The translations under genes and the position numbers were made by a program. A stretch of 64,000 nt of DNA from Variovorax sp. 679 (GTDB taxonomy: Bacteria; Pseudomonadota; Gammaproteobacteria; Burkholderiales; Burkholderiaceae_C). The notes beneath the pieces are model-generated. The model ran no database searches and had not been told where the DNA came from. It was given only the letters and a program-made list of their open reading frames with translations. Shown piece after piece: positions 44,481-53,770 of the stretch (its first letter is position 1; every line of letters begins with the position of its first letter). The stretch is from assembly GCF_003952185.1 (NCBI RefSeq), contig NZ_RXFS01000011.1, forward strand, positions 124,001 to 188,000. The letters are read 5' to 3'.

Positions 44481-45407
44481 ATGGAAAGAATGGAACCCCT
44501 GCGCAAGATCGAAGCGGGCGTCCTCGAAATCGCCTACTACGAGACCGGCCCCGCCGACGGCCCGCCCGTGCTGCTGATGCACGGCTTCCCGTACGACATC
44601 CACACGTATGCCGAAGTCGCGCCCATGCTGGCCGACGCGGGCTGCCGCGCGATCGTGCCGTACCTGCGCGGCTACGGCGCCACGCGTTTCCTGAGCGATG
44701 CCACACCGCGCTCGGGCGAACAGGCCGCGCTGGGCGCCGACCTGCTCGCGCTGCTCGACGCGCTGGGGATCGACCGCGCCGTGCTGGCCGGCTACGACTG
44801 GGGCGGCCGCGCCGCCTGCGTGGTCGCTGCGCTGTGGCCCGAACGCTGCGCGGGGCTGGTGTCCCTCAACAGCTACAACATCCAGAACATCGCGAAGGCG
44901 ATGGAGCCCGATACGCCGGCCAACGAGCACAGCCTCTGGTACCAGTACTACTTCCACAGCGAGCGCGGGCGTGCCGGCCTCGACAAGGACCGCAAGGCGT
45001 TCACGAAGCTGCTGTGGAAGCTCTGGTCGCCCACGTGGAAGTTCGACGACGCCACCTTCGAGCGCAGCGCCGCCGCCTTCGACCACCCCGACTTCGTGGA
45101 CGTGGTGATCCAGTCGTACCGCCACCGCTTCGGCCTCGTGCCGGGTGACCCGGCCTATGCCGACATCGAACGCCGCCTCGCGGCCCAGCCCACGATCACC
45201 GCGCCCGCCATCACCTTCGATGGCATCGACGACGGCGTGCGCCCGCCTGCCGACGCATCCGCCCATGCACACCGCTTCGGCGGTCCGCGCTCTCATCGTC
45301 TCGTGCCCGGCGCCGGCCACAACCTGCCGCAGGAAGCACCGCGCGTCTTTGCCGACGCTGTGCTCGAACTCGTGCCCGCAATGCGCGCCAAGACAACCCC
45401 GCAATGA
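44481..45407 (+). CDS. Alpha/beta hydrolase, epoxide hydrolase/dehalogenase type
   Basis: 308 aa. Oxyanion loop HGFPYD, nucleophile elbow GYDWGG (Asp nucleophile, as in epoxide hydrolases and haloalkane dehalogenases) and catalytic His in GAGHNLPQE; a cap-like insertion lies around 150-215. Start ATG 44481 with CTGGAGATG upstream. It lies between frmA and fghA, overlapping the latter by 4 bp, so it is part of the same operon and may process a ring or ester substrate linked to the demethylation locus. Specific substrate unknown. Confidence 0.85.
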   Translation: MERMEPLRKIEAGVLEIAYYETGPADGPPVLLMHGFPYDIHTYAEVAPMLADAGCRAIVPYLRGYGATRFLSDATPRSGEQAALGADLLALLDALGIDRAVLAGYDWGGRAACVVAALWPERCAGLVSLNSYNIQNIAKAMEPDTPANEHSLWYQYYFHSERGRAGLDKDRKAFTKLLWKLWSPTWKFDDATFERSAAAFDHPDFVDVVIQSYRHRFGLVPGDPAYADIERRLAAQPTITAPAITFDGIDDGVRPPADASAHAHRFGGPRSHRLVPGAGHNLPQEAPRVFADAVLELVPAMRAKTTPQ

Positions 45408-46282
45408 CCGACAACACTCCGAAGATTCTTTCCGAGCACCGCGCCTTCGGCGGCACGCAGCGCTTCCTCGAGCACCGTTCGCTTGAGATCGGCCTGCCGA
45501 TGCGCTTCTCGATCTACCTGCCGCCGCAGGTTGCGCACGAACGCGTGCCCGCCCTGCTCTACCTCGCGGGCCTGACCTGCAACGAGGAAACCTTCGCCAT
45601 CAAGGCCGGCGCGCAGCGCATGGCCGCGAGCCTGGGCATTGCGCTGATCGCGCCCGACACCAGCCCGCGCGGCGCCGAGGTCGAAGGCATTCCGGGTGCC
45701 AAGGACAACTGGGACTTCGGCATCGGCGCCGGCTTCTACCTCGACGCGCTGGCCGAGCCCTGGGCGACGCACTGGCGCATGGAAGGCTGGATCGTGCACG
45801 AGCTGCTGCCGCTGGTGGCCAGGCACTTCGCCATCGACGGCGAACGCATCGGCATCTTCGGCCACTCGATGGGCGGCCACGGCGCGCTCACGCTGGCGCT
45901 GCGGCATCCGGGGCGCTTCAAGTCGCTCTCGGCCTTCGCACCGATCTGCGCGCCCACGCAGTGCCCATGGGGCGAGAAGGCTTTCTCCGGCTACCTGGGC
46001 CTGCCCGGCGCCGACCGCGCGCAATGGCTGGCGCACGACGCCAGCGCGCTCATGAAATCGCAGGTCACGGCGCCCTATCCGCAGGGCATCCTCGTGGACC
46101 AGGGGCTGGACGACAAATTCCTGGCCGAGCAGCTGCACCCGGAGGTCTTCGAGGCCGCCTGCTTCGCGGCCGGCCAGCCGCTCACGCTGCGCCGCCACGC
46201 CGGCTACGACCACGGCTACTACTTCATCCAGAGCTTCATGGCGGACCACATCGCGCATCACGCGCAGACACTGCGCGCCTGA
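45404..46282 (+). CDS. fghA: S-formylglutathione hydrolase
   Basis: 292 aa esterase-D fold. Nucleophile Ser in GHSMGGHGA, a catalytic Asp in the GLDDKFL region and His in YDHGYYF, all typical of FghA/FrmB. It hydrolyses S-formylglutathione to formate and glutathione, the step after frmA. Overlaps the preceding hydrolase by 4 bp (ATGA). Confidence 0.95.
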   Translation: MTDNTPKILSEHRAFGGTQRFLEHRSLEIGLPMRFSIYLPPQVAHERVPALLYLAGLTCNEETFAIKAGAQRMAASLGIALIAPDTSPRGAEVEGIPGAKDNWDFGIGAGFYLDALAEPWATHWRMEGWIVHELLPLVARHFAIDGERIGIFGHSMGGHGALTLALRHPGRFKSLSAFAPICAPTQCPWGEKAFSGYLGLPGADRAQWLAHDASALMKSQVTAPYPQGILVDQGLDDKFLAEQLHPEVFEAACFAAGQPLTLRRHAGYDHGYYFIQSFMADHIAHHAQTLRA

Positions 46283-46324
46283 GGGTGTAAGGCCTCATCG
46301 ACCACGGCGGCCCCGCGCCGTATC

Positions 46325-46828
46325 ATGGGCCGCATGTCCGCAGCCCAGATTCCCGCCTTCCACCTGCGGTCGCGCGAAGGCGGGGCCGAAGAGAACATGG
46401 TGCTGGCCGGCATCTGGCGCCGGGCATGGATCGCGGCCAACCGGGACGTCCCGCACGTCGAGCCCATCGGCCACTGGCTGCACCGCGTGCATACCGAGTT
46501 CGGTCCGCCCGCCGACGTGGTGCTGGCAGAGCGCGAAGGCCAGGTGCTGGCGTTCATGGTGCTGCTGGCACAGCGCGAATACGTGGCCCAGCTCTTCGTC
46601 GAACCGCACCAGCGCAACCAGGGCCTCGGCAAGGCGCTGCTCGACGAAGCCTGCGTGCGCATTCCCACAGGCTGGCGGCTGCACGTGGCCGCCAGCAACA
46701 CATCGGCGCAGCGCTTCTACGAGCGCTATGGCCTCGAACGCGGCGCGACCGACCGTCACCCCACGAGCGGACGCGAACGCATCGCCTACCATTGGTCGCC
46801 CTCGCGCCCGCCGTGGCGCGTCGGCTGA
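46325..46828 (+). CDS. GNAT-family N-acetyltransferase
   Basis: 167 aa. Acetyl-CoA site in LFVEPHQRNQGLGKALLDEA (the Q/RxxGxG/A pattern), followed by NTSAQRFYERYGLERG, the typical C-terminal GNAT block. An internal ATG at 46334 is possible. Substrate unknown. Starts a run of small same-strand genes. Confidence 0.85.
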   Translation: MGRMSAAQIPAFHLRSREGGAEENMVLAGIWRRAWIAANRDVPHVEPIGHWLHRVHTEFGPPADVVLAEREGQVLAFMVLLAQREYVAQLFVEPHQRNQGLGKALLDEACVRIPTGWRLHVAASNTSAQRFYERYGLERGATDRHPTSGRERIAYHWSPSRPPWRVG

Positions 46829-46860
46829 ATGAACGACCTTCCATCCTTCGCTGCTGCCCC

Positions 46861-47250
46861 ATGCGCATCGACCACATCGCACTCTGGACCACCGATCTCG
46901 AACGCTGCAAGCGCTTCTATGTCGACTACTTCGGCGCCACCGCCGGCTCGGGCTACGTGAACCCCGCCAAGGGTTTCGCCTCCTGCTTCCTGAGCCTGGG
47001 CGACGGCGCGCGCATCGAGGCCATGACCACGAGCACGCTCTCGCCGGTAGTGGCCGAAGCCGGCGCGCAGCGCATGGGCTGGACGCACCTCGCGATCAGC
47101 GTGGGCTCCGACGCGGCGGTGGACGAGCTCACCCGACGCCTGAAGGCCGACGGCTACCCGTTGCTCGACGGCCCGCGCCGCACCGGCGACGGCTACTACG
47201 AGAGCGTGGTGCTCGACCCGGACGGCAACCGCATCGAGATCACCGCCTGA
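46861..47250 (+). CDS. VOC-family (glyoxalase/dioxygenase-like) protein
   Basis: 129 aa single VOC domain: MRIDHIALWTTDLERCKRFY at the start with a metal-type His5, GWTHLAISVGSD in the second module, and YYESVVLDPDGNRIEI with the C-terminal metal Glu. Fits glyoxalase I-like or resistance-type enzymes; the substrate cannot be predicted. Complete. Confidence 0.88.
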   Translation: MRIDHIALWTTDLERCKRFYVDYFGATAGSGYVNPAKGFASCFLSLGDGARIEAMTTSTLSPVVAEAGAQRMGWTHLAISVGSDAAVDELTRRLKADGYPLLDGPRRTGDGYYESVVLDPDGNRIEITA

Positions 47251-47282
47251 CCACTTCGCGTGACTTCTGCCCGGAACTACTC

Positions 47283-47609
47283 ATGCACTACCTGCTGATC
47301 TACGAGACTGCACCCGACTACCTCGAACGCCGCGGCGAGTTCCGCGATGCGCACCTGGCGCTTGCCTGGCAGGCCGTCGAGCGCGGCGAACTGCTGCTCG
47401 GCGGCGCCACGGGCAACCCGCCCGACGGTGCATTGCTGCTGTTCGAAGCCGACTCGCCCAACGTGCCCTCGGCCTTCGCGAAGCTGGACCCGTATGTGCT
47501 CAACGGCATCGTCACGGGCTGGCAGGTGAAGGCCTGGAACACCGTGGTCGGCGCGCAGGCGTCGACGCCCGTGCGGCCCACCGCGAGTGCAGCGAGCCCC
47601 ACCCGATGA
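47283..47609 (+). CDS. YciI-like protein
   Basis: 108 aa with a ferredoxin-like YciI fold: MHYLLIYETAPDYLERRGEFRDAHL including the characteristic early His, then DPYVLNGIVTGWQVKAWNTVVG. YciI proteins are small, often of unknown enzyme function. Its stop overlaps the TfoX-like start by 4 bp. Confidence 0.85.
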   Translation: MHYLLIYETAPDYLERRGEFRDAHLALAWQAVERGELLLGGATGNPPDGALLLFEADSPNVPSAFAKLDPYVLNGIVTGWQVKAWNTVVGAQASTPVRPTASAASPTR

Positions 47610-48028
47610 GCGTATTCGTCCAAAGCCTGCATGAAGTCTTCGAGCGCCTGGGCCGCATCGAGACGAAGCGCATGTTCGGCGGCCACGGCGTCTGGCACGA
47701 GGGCCGCATGATCGCGCTGGTCGCCAACGACACGCTCTACCTCAAGTCCGATGCCGAAAGCGCCCCGCACTTCGACAGGCTGGACCTTCCGCCCTTCACC
47801 TATACGCGCCAGGGCAAGTCGATGCCGATGTCGTACCGGCTCGCGCCTGTCGATCTCTTCGAGGACCGCCAGGAAGCCGCGCTGTGGGGCCGCCTCGCCT
47901 ACGAGGCGGCGCTGCGGTCCGGCCAGCCGCCGAAGCCGAAGAAGGTTCCCGCAAAGAAAGCCACAGCAAAGAAAACCGCAGTGAAGAAGACAAAGACAAC
48001 AAAGACAACGAAAGCAGCCTCCCGGTGA
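47606..48028 (+). CDS. TfoX N-terminal-domain protein with Lys-rich tail
   Basis: 140 aa. Residues about 1-108 match the TfoX N-terminal domain (RMFGGHGVWHEGRMIALVANDTLYLKSD runs across about 23-50; FEDRQEAALWGRLAYEAAL later). Residues about 110-140 form a Lys/Ala/Thr tail (PAKKATAKKTAVKK...) like histone H1 or AlgP tails, suggesting nucleic-acid binding. The TfoX C-terminal domain is absent. Overlaps its neighbours on both sides, so translationally coupled to YciI and the exonuclease. Confidence 0.82.
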   Translation: MSVFVQSLHEVFERLGRIETKRMFGGHGVWHEGRMIALVANDTLYLKSDAESAPHFDRLDLPPFTYTRQGKSMPMSYRLAPVDLFEDRQEAALWGRLAYEAALRSGQPPKPKKVPAKKATAKKTAVKKTKTTKTTKAASR

Positions 48029-48633
48029 GCCTGAATCCCAAGCTCCCGCCTCTTCCCGAGCGCGAACAGATCGCGCTGCTCGATCCCTTCGAAGGCCTCG
48101 GCCTGAAGGACATCGTGATCGTGCAGACACTGCAGGAAGCCGAGCGCGCCGCCGCCGCGCTGCTCGCGGCCGGCATCGCCGGCTTCGACACCGAATCCAA
48201 GCCCACCTTCGCGAAGAACGAAGTTTCTGGTGGCCCGCACGTGGTGCAGTTCTCCACGCGCGACACGGCCTGGCTGTTCCAGCTGCACCGCACCGAGTGC
48301 AACCCGGTGGTGGCTGCGCTGATCGCATCCACCGGGCTGCGCAAGGTCGGCTTCGGCCTCTCGGGCGACCTCACGCTGATCCGCAAGCGGCTGGGCATCG
48401 AGCCGCAGGCCGTGTTCGACATCGACGACGAATTCCGCCGTCGCGGCTACCGCAAGTCTGTCGGCGTGAAGGCGGCGGTGGCGCTGGTGTTCAACCGCCG
48501 CTTCATCAAGTCGCGCAAGGCGACCACGTCGAACTGGGCCAACAGGCAGCTCACCGAGGCGCAGATCCGCTACGCCGCGAACGACGCCCATGCATCGATC
48601 CGCGTGTACGACGCGCTCTTCGGCGGCAGCTGA
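48025..48633 (+). CDS. DEDDy 3'-5' exonuclease domain protein
   Basis: 202 aa, GTG start overlapping the TfoX-like stop by 4 bp; longer in-frame starts would read through the TfoX tail region. RNase D-like DEDDy motifs: ExoI GFDTESKP, ExoII GFGLSGDL, ExoIII YAANDAHAS. No HRDC domain. Likely a small 3'-5' exonuclease acting on DNA or RNA; substrate unknown. Confidence 0.85.
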   Translation: MSLNPKLPPLPEREQIALLDPFEGLGLKDIVIVQTLQEAERAAAALLAAGIAGFDTESKPTFAKNEVSGGPHVVQFSTRDTAWLFQLHRTECNPVVAALIASTGLRKVGFGLSGDLTLIRKRLGIEPQAVFDIDDEFRRRGYRKSVGVKAAVALVFNRRFIKSRKATTSNWANRQLTEAQIRYAANDAHASIRVYDALFGGS

Positions 48634-48649
48634 AACTGGCGCGAGAGCC

Positions 48650-49378
48650 TCAGTCCCGCCCCGCCTCGATGATCGCCTGCGCGAGCCGCTTCGGGTTCGA
48701 GAAGAACATCTCGTGGCTGCCCGGGCACTCCACCAGCCGGAACAGGCCCAGCCGCTCCGACAGGCGCGGATGCCACGGCATGCCATGCGGCATCGCGATG
48801 TCCTGCTGGCAGTTGAGATAGGACTTGCCCAGCGCCAGCGCTGCCAGCGGCTGCTTCAGGCTGATCTTGTCGGTGAAGGTGCGGTACGGGTGCGGGTTGA
48901 GCTTCGCGTAGGCGGCCTCCGCGGTCGCGAAGTCGGCGTCGTTGATGAAGGCATCGCGCCAGATCTCGAAAGGCAGCGTCACGGCATTGCCGTTGGCGGC
49001 GGCCACGGCATCGAACATCGCCACGTAGTGCGGCGGCACCATGTCGTTGAGCGATTCGCCGTCCAGCGGCACGAAGGCATTGATGTAGACCAGCCGCTTC
49101 AGCCGGTGCGCAATGCGGTCGGCCACGCCCGAGATCACCATGCCGCCGTAGCTGTGGCCGACGAGCCGGACCTGCGTGAGGTTCTTTTCCTCGATGTAGC
49201 GCACGGCGGAGGCGATGGCGTCCTCCAGGCCGGTGACGGCGCGGTCGTCGCCGGGGTTGTTGCCCGCCAGGGTGGGGCAGTACACGGTGTGGCCCGCCGC
49301 GCGCAGGCCGTCGGCCACGGCTTCGATCTCGGCACCGGTGTGCCACGCGCCGTGAACGAGAACATAGGTATCGGACAT
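48650..49378 (-). CDS. Alpha/beta hydrolase (esterase, methylketone/salicylate-esterase-like)
   Basis: 242 aa. VLVHGAWHTG oxyanion region, nucleophile GHSYGGMV, and C-terminal GSHEMFF with the catalytic His. This pattern is common in small bacterial esterases related to plant methyl-salicylate esterase. Convergent with the exonuclease gene. The AraC-type gene just upstream on the same strand may control it. Confidence 0.85.
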   Translation of the reverse strand: MSDTYVLVHGAWHTGAEIEAVADGLRAAGHTVYCPTLAGNNPGDDRAVTGLEDAIASAVRYIEEKNLTQVRLVGHSYGGMVISGVADRIAHRLKRLVYINAFVPLDGESLNDMVPPHYVAMFDAVAAANGNAVTLPFEIWRDAFINDADFATAEAAYAKLNPHPYRTFTDKISLKQPLAALALGKSYLNCQQDIAMPHGMPWHPRLSERLGLFRLVECPGSHEMFFSNPKRLAQAIIEAGRD

Positions 49379-49477
49379 GGGTGTCTCTTTCGTTGTTGCG
49401 ATGGAGAGGGACTTTAGGAATAACGCGATGCCGCGAATGGCCGATGCCTGCCACGCGGATGGCCGGTTCGCGCCAGT

Positions 49478-50443
49478 TCAGCGCCGGCGCCGCAGTTCGC
49501 CGGGTGTGGCGCCCAGGTGCGCGCGGCATTGGCGCACGAAGTGTGAAGCATCGGTCAGCCCGACGCGATACCCGATTTCGGCGATGCCGAGCCGGTCGAA
49601 TCGTGCATCGCCCAGCATCCGGCGCGCCGCCGCCATGCGGAAGCCCGCCAGTGCGCCGGCGAAGGTGGTCGCGCCCTCGCCTTCGCATCCGGCCAGGCAG
49701 CGGTGCAGGCTGCGCTCCGAAATTCCGAGCACGCGCGCCACGCTCGCGGCCGTGAGGCCGGGCTCGGCATGGCGCTCCCGCGTGGCGTCGAGCACGCGGC
49801 GGCGCAGCGCGGCGCGTGCTCCCCTCGTCGCCGCGTCCGGATGACCTCGTCCGGTCGCCAGCGCCAGCAGGCCGCCGAGCTGATCGCCCAGCAGTTCAGC
49901 GGGCATCGGCGGCTTTGCGGCCATCTCCGGCGAAAGCTGCCGCACGAAGCCGCACAGCACGCCGCCCCAACCCGCGTGCCCGTCGATGCGCCGCGCCACC
50001 TGGTCGCCGGCATCGGGAATCCACGAGTCGACCCAGGCCGTGGGCAGTTCGAGCGAAATGGTGTCGGCCGATTGCAGCAGGTGGAATTCGTAGAGCCGGC
50101 GCGAATCGACCAGCACTGCATCGCCCGGCAGCAGCCGTGCGGAGCGGCCGTCCTGCACGGCCACCCAGGCCGAGTCGGTCTTGCACAACAGATAGAAATA
50201 GTTGTTGCGGCTGTGGGCAATGGCGCGGCGCGTGCGGTAGACGTCCTGCGCGCTGCCGCGCACCTGGTTGACGACGATGGGGCCGAGCGGCGCCGATTCG
50301 AGGGTGGCGCCGAAGCTGGCCGCCACCGGACTGGTCACGTCCATCTCCAGGAAGCCCTCGCAGACCGCGCCCACCCAGTAGTCGAGCCGCTGCGCGGCAG
50401 GCACGGCATCGGTGGACCAGCGGTGGATGGCGGCATTGCTCAT
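49478..50443 (-). CDS. AraC-family regulator (AraC-binding-like N-terminal domain)
   Basis: 321 aa from ATG 50443; the frame is open upstream but non-homologous. The N-terminal domain (about 20-190) is of the NphR/AraC-binding-like type (SRNNYFYLLCKTDSAWVAVQDG). The C-terminal double HTH (about 210-320) includes LTAASVARVLGISERSLHRCL and IAEIGYRVGLTDASHFVRQCR. It ends 99 bp upstream of the esterase start; that gap holds the likely promoter and no gene. Confidence 0.9.
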   Translation of the reverse strand: MSNAAIHRWSTDAVPAAQRLDYWVGAVCEGFLEMDVTSPVAASFGATLESAPLGPIVVNQVRGSAQDVYRTRRAIAHSRNNYFYLLCKTDSAWVAVQDGRSARLLPGDAVLVDSRRLYEFHLLQSADTISLELPTAWVDSWIPDAGDQVARRIDGHAGWGGVLCGFVRQLSPEMAAKPPMPAELLGDQLGGLLALATGRGHPDAATRGARAALRRRVLDATRERHAEPGLTAASVARVLGISERSLHRCLAGCEGEGATTFAGALAGFRMAAARRMLGDARFDRLGIAEIGYRVGLTDASHFVRQCRAHLGATPGELRRRR

Positions 50444-50631
50444 GGAATCGACCTTCGTGCCCGGCGCGACGTGGGAGGCAGCAAGATACCCAAGCCACGC
50501 CCTCTTGCCAATCGGGTATAGACCGCCTCCGACGCTCCCGCAGGCCCGGCACCGGCAAAATGGCCCTCGAACCAAACCAGTGCGCGGGCCGCTCCGCGCA
50601 CGCACATGTCAAAGGAAGGGCAAGACCGGCC

Positions 50632-52053
50632 ATGAGCAACAAAAGCGATTTCGGACTGATCGGCCTGGCCGTGATGGGCCAGAACCTCGTGCTGAACGTG
50701 GAAAGCCGCGGCTTCCAGGTCAGCGTCTACAACCGCACCGAAGCCACCACCGAAGCCTTCATTGCCGCCAACCCGGGCAAGAAGCTGGTCGGCGCGAAGA
50801 CCCTTGAAGAGTTCGTGCAGAGCCTGGCGAAGCCTCGCAAGATCCAGATCATGGTGAAGGCCGGCGCACCGGTCGACCAGGTGATCGAACAACTCATTCC
50901 GCTGCTCGACAAGGACGACATCGTCATCGACGGCGGCAACAGCCTCTACACCGACACCGAGCGCCGCGACGCCTACCTGAGCAGCAAAGGCCTGCGCTTC
51001 ATCGGCGCGGGCGTGTCGGGGGGCGAGGAAGGCGCGCGCAAGGGCCCGTCGATCATGCCGGGCGGGCCGCTTTCCACCTGGGAGGTGATGAAGCCGATCT
51101 TCGAGAGCATCTCGGCCAAGGTGGACGGCGAGCCCTGTGTCATCCACATCGGCCCCGGCGGCGCGGGCCACTACGTGAAGATGGTGCACAACGGCATCGA
51201 GTACGGCGACATGCAGCTCATCTGCGAGGCCTACAGCCTCTTCAAGGCAGCCGGCTTCACGACCGACGAGATGGCCGCCATCTTCAGCGACTGGAACGAC
51301 GGCGAGCTGCAGAGCTACCTGATCCAGATCACCGCCAAGGCGCTGGAGCAGAAAGACCCGGAAACCGGCAAGCCGATCGTCGACGTCATCCTCGACAAGG
51401 CCGGCCAGAAGGGCACGGGCCAGTGGACGCTGATCAACGCGGCCGAGAACGCGGTGGTCATCAGCACCATCAACGCGGCCGTGGAAGCGCGCGTGCTCTC
51501 GTCGCAGAAGAAGGCGCGCGTGGCGGCCAGCAAGGTGCTGCAGGGGCCGAAGATCGAACTGTCGGTGGAGAAGAAGGCGCTGGTGGCCAAGGTGCACGAC
51601 GCGCTCTACGCCTCGAAGGTCATCAGCTACACGCAGGGCTTCGACCTCATCAAGACCATGGGCGACAAGAAGGGCTGGGGCCTCGACCTGGGCGGCATCG
51701 CCTCCATCTGGCGCGGCGGCTGCATCATCCGCGCGCGCTTCCTGAACCGCATCACCGACGCCTTCCGCACCGACCCGGCCCTGGGCAACCTGATGCTCGA
51801 CCCGTTCTTCAAGGACCTGCTGAACCGCACGCAGCAGAACTGGCGCGAAGTGGTGGCGCTGGCGGTGGGCAACGGCATTCCGGTGCCGGCCTTCAGCGCC
51901 TCGCTGGCCTACTACGACAGCTACCGCACCGAGCGCCTGCCGGCCAACCTGCTGCAGGCGCAGCGCGACTTCTTCGGCGCCCACACCTACGAGCGCATCG
52001 ACAAGCCGGAAGGCCAGTTCTTCCACACCGACTGGCCCGAAGTCATCGGCTGA
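50632..52053 (+). CDS. gnd: 6-phosphogluconate dehydrogenase (decarboxylating, long form)
   Basis: 473 aa, full-length GndA type. NADP-binding GLAVMGQN at the N-terminus (about 10-17), catalytic region GVSGGEEGARKGPSIMPGG, HNGIEYGDMQ with the catalytic Lys-His neighbourhood (KMVHNGIEYG), and a C-terminal IRARFLNRI plus RTD-type tail. Converts 6-phosphogluconate to ribulose 5-phosphate and CO2. The start MSNKSDF at 50632 is preceded by AAAGGAAGGG. The 188 bp upstream shows no gene. Confidence 0.96.
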   Translation: MSNKSDFGLIGLAVMGQNLVLNVESRGFQVSVYNRTEATTEAFIAANPGKKLVGAKTLEEFVQSLAKPRKIQIMVKAGAPVDQVIEQLIPLLDKDDIVIDGGNSLYTDTERRDAYLSSKGLRFIGAGVSGGEEGARKGPSIMPGGPLSTWEVMKPIFESISAKVDGEPCVIHIGPGGAGHYVKMVHNGIEYGDMQLICEAYSLFKAAGFTTDEMAAIFSDWNDGELQSYLIQITAKALEQKDPETGKPIVDVILDKAGQKGTGQWTLINAAENAVVISTINAAVEARVLSSQKKARVAASKVLQGPKIELSVEKKALVAKVHDALYASKVISYTQGFDLIKTMGDKKGWGLDLGGIASIWRGGCIIRARFLNRITDAFRTDPALGNLMLDPFFKDLLNRTQQNWREVVALAVGNGIPVPAFSASLAYYDSYRTERLPANLLQAQRDFFGAHTYERIDKPEGQFFHTDWPEVIG

Positions 52054-52070
52054 TCGACCGGGGCGATGCC

Positions 52071-52625
52071 ATGCCGGCCCTCGACTACCCCAGCCACCTG
52101 GTCGAGGACTGGCAACTGGGCGACGGCACGCCGGTGCGCATCCGCCCGATCCGCGCCGGGGACCTGGCGATGCACACGGCCTTCGTGAACGGCCTCTCGA
52201 AGGAAACCGGCTATCGCCGCCTGCTGTCGCCACGAACGCCGCAGCCCGACGAGCTGTGGCGCATGACGCACATCGACTACGAACACGAGCTCGCGCTCAT
52301 CGCAACCACCGTGGTCGATGGTGCCGAGCAGCAGATGGGCGTGGTGCGCTACGTGCGCGGCGAGACGCCAGAGACTGCGCACGTCGCCGAGTTCGCCATC
52401 GTCATCGCCGATGCATGGCAGCACCGCGGCGTCGCCCACAAGCTCATGAGCAGGCTGATCGAGGCTGCCACGGCGGCAGGCGTGAAACAGCTGGCCGACA
52501 TCACGCTCTACGACAACACCGGCATGCTGGCGCTGGCACGCAGGCTGGGCTTCAAGGTGCAGCGCGATCCGGGCAACCCGAACGTCACGCGTCTGCGGCT
52601 GGCTCTGGACGCATCTGCGTCCTGA
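52071..52625 (+). CDS. GNAT-family acetyltransferase (Pat C-terminal-like)
   Basis: 184 aa. The VRIRPIRAGDL start and LLSPRTPQPDELWRMTHIDYEHELALIA block resemble the acetyltransferase domain of protein acetyltransferase Pat; the acetyl-CoA loop is AWQHRGVAHKLMSRLIEAA. Located 17 bp after gnd, probably co-transcribed. The last 118 bp are overlapped on the opposite strand by the open frame of the SDR remnant. Confidence 0.85.
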   Translation: MPALDYPSHLVEDWQLGDGTPVRIRPIRAGDLAMHTAFVNGLSKETGYRRLLSPRTPQPDELWRMTHIDYEHELALIATTVVDGAEQQMGVVRYVRGETPETAHVAEFAIVIADAWQHRGVAHKLMSRLIEAATAAGVKQLADITLYDNTGMLALARRLGFKVQRDPGNPNVTRLRLALDASAS

Positions 52626-53140
52626 GCAAGGATCGGGGATGCGAGCGAGCACGACATCGCAGCGATCCATTCCGGTGGCGCGATGCTGCGGCGGTGCCCG
52701 ACGGGCGCTTTCAGGAACTGCCCGAACCCGACGGCATAGCGTGTCTTCGGCCGCCCGGCGCTCACCGCCTTCGCAATGGTGTCGGCAATCAACTGCGGGG
52801 GCGACTGGCGCTTGCGGCTCGCCTCGCCGACCATCGACAGTGCCATCGCCTTGGCCTGGCCCGCGTATGCGCCCTTGCCCGACACGTCGCGCAGCTTGTC
52901 GGCGGCGGTGTCGGCCCACTCGGTCCTGATGCCGCCCGGCTCGATCACCACCACGTCGACGCCGAAGGGCTGGACTTCCATGCGCAGGCAGTCGCTGATG
53001 GCCTCGAGCGCGAACTTGGTGCCGTGGTACCAGGCGCCCAGCGGCGTGTGGATCTTGCCGCCCATCGACGTGATGTTGACGATGGTTCCCGAGCGCTGCG
53101 AGCGCATGTGAGGCAGCACCAGCTGGGTCATCGATGGCAT
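52508..53140 (-). pseudogene. 5'-truncated short-chain dehydrogenase
   Basis: The open frame encodes an SDR C-terminal half: TQLVLPHMRSQRSGTIVNIT, the YHGTK active site and VDVVVIEPGGIRTEW. The N-terminal Rossmann part (TGxxxGIG, NNAG) is missing. Homology fades after about residue 145, and the frame then runs into the antisense of the GNAT gene. Homology starts abruptly at about 53130, next to the end of a broken AraC gene. Reads as a decayed gene. Confidence 0.75.
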
Positions 53141-53186
53141 CGAGGCGATGTCTCCGTCGCCGTCGACGCCCCGTCACTCCCCGCCC

Positions 53187-53770
53187 TCAGTTCAGACGCA
53201 TGGCATGGCGCGCGGTGTCCGCCGTCGGCCCCGTCCATTCCTGGAAGGTCCGGTAGAAGGAACTCGGGTCTTCGAACCCGAACAGAAAGGCGATCTCTCC
53301 TCCCGACACGGAGGTGTTCGCCAGATAGCGGCGCACCAGTTTCTCGCGCGTGCTGCTGACCAGCATCCGGAAGTTTCCCCCCCTCGTCCTCCAGGTGGCG
53401 CTGCAGCGTGCGCTTGCTCACGGCCAGGCGGTCCGCGACCACGTCGACGGTCGCCGCATTGCTCGGCAGCAATTCGAGCAGCAGCGCCTTCACCCGCTCC
53501 GCGGTGGTTGCCGTGGCGTCGAGTTCGCCGAGCCGTCTGCGCAGGTCGGGTTCGAAGACGCGCCACATGCCCTCGTTGAGCGGCAGGAACGGGCGAAGTG
53601 CGTCGGCTGCGGCAAAGGTGATGGCCGCATGCGGGCCGCGTTTCACCGGCACGCCGAAATACTCCTCGTACCGCCTGCCGTGCGCTGTGGCCGGGAGCAC
53701 CGGCAGTGCCACGCGCTTCGCCTTGACCGGCTCCCGCGTTGCGAGCCGCGCCGGCAAGTCGCAGGCACGA
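53187..53770 (-). pseudogene. Frameshifted, 5'-truncated AraC-family regulator
   Basis: One frame encodes part of an arabinose-binding-type N-terminal domain plus the first HTH (YFGVPVKRGPHAAITFAAADA, ERVKALLLELLPS, AVSKRTLQRHLEDEG). The second HTH continues in another frame (FRMLVSSTREKLVRRYL, GEIAFLFGFEDPSSFYRTF, ending RHAMRLN and a TGA at 53187). The shift occurs at a run of seven C's (53377-53383). The first part of the N-terminal domain is missing. The homopolymer could be a sequencing error, but the missing 5' end supports real decay. Confidence 0.75.
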
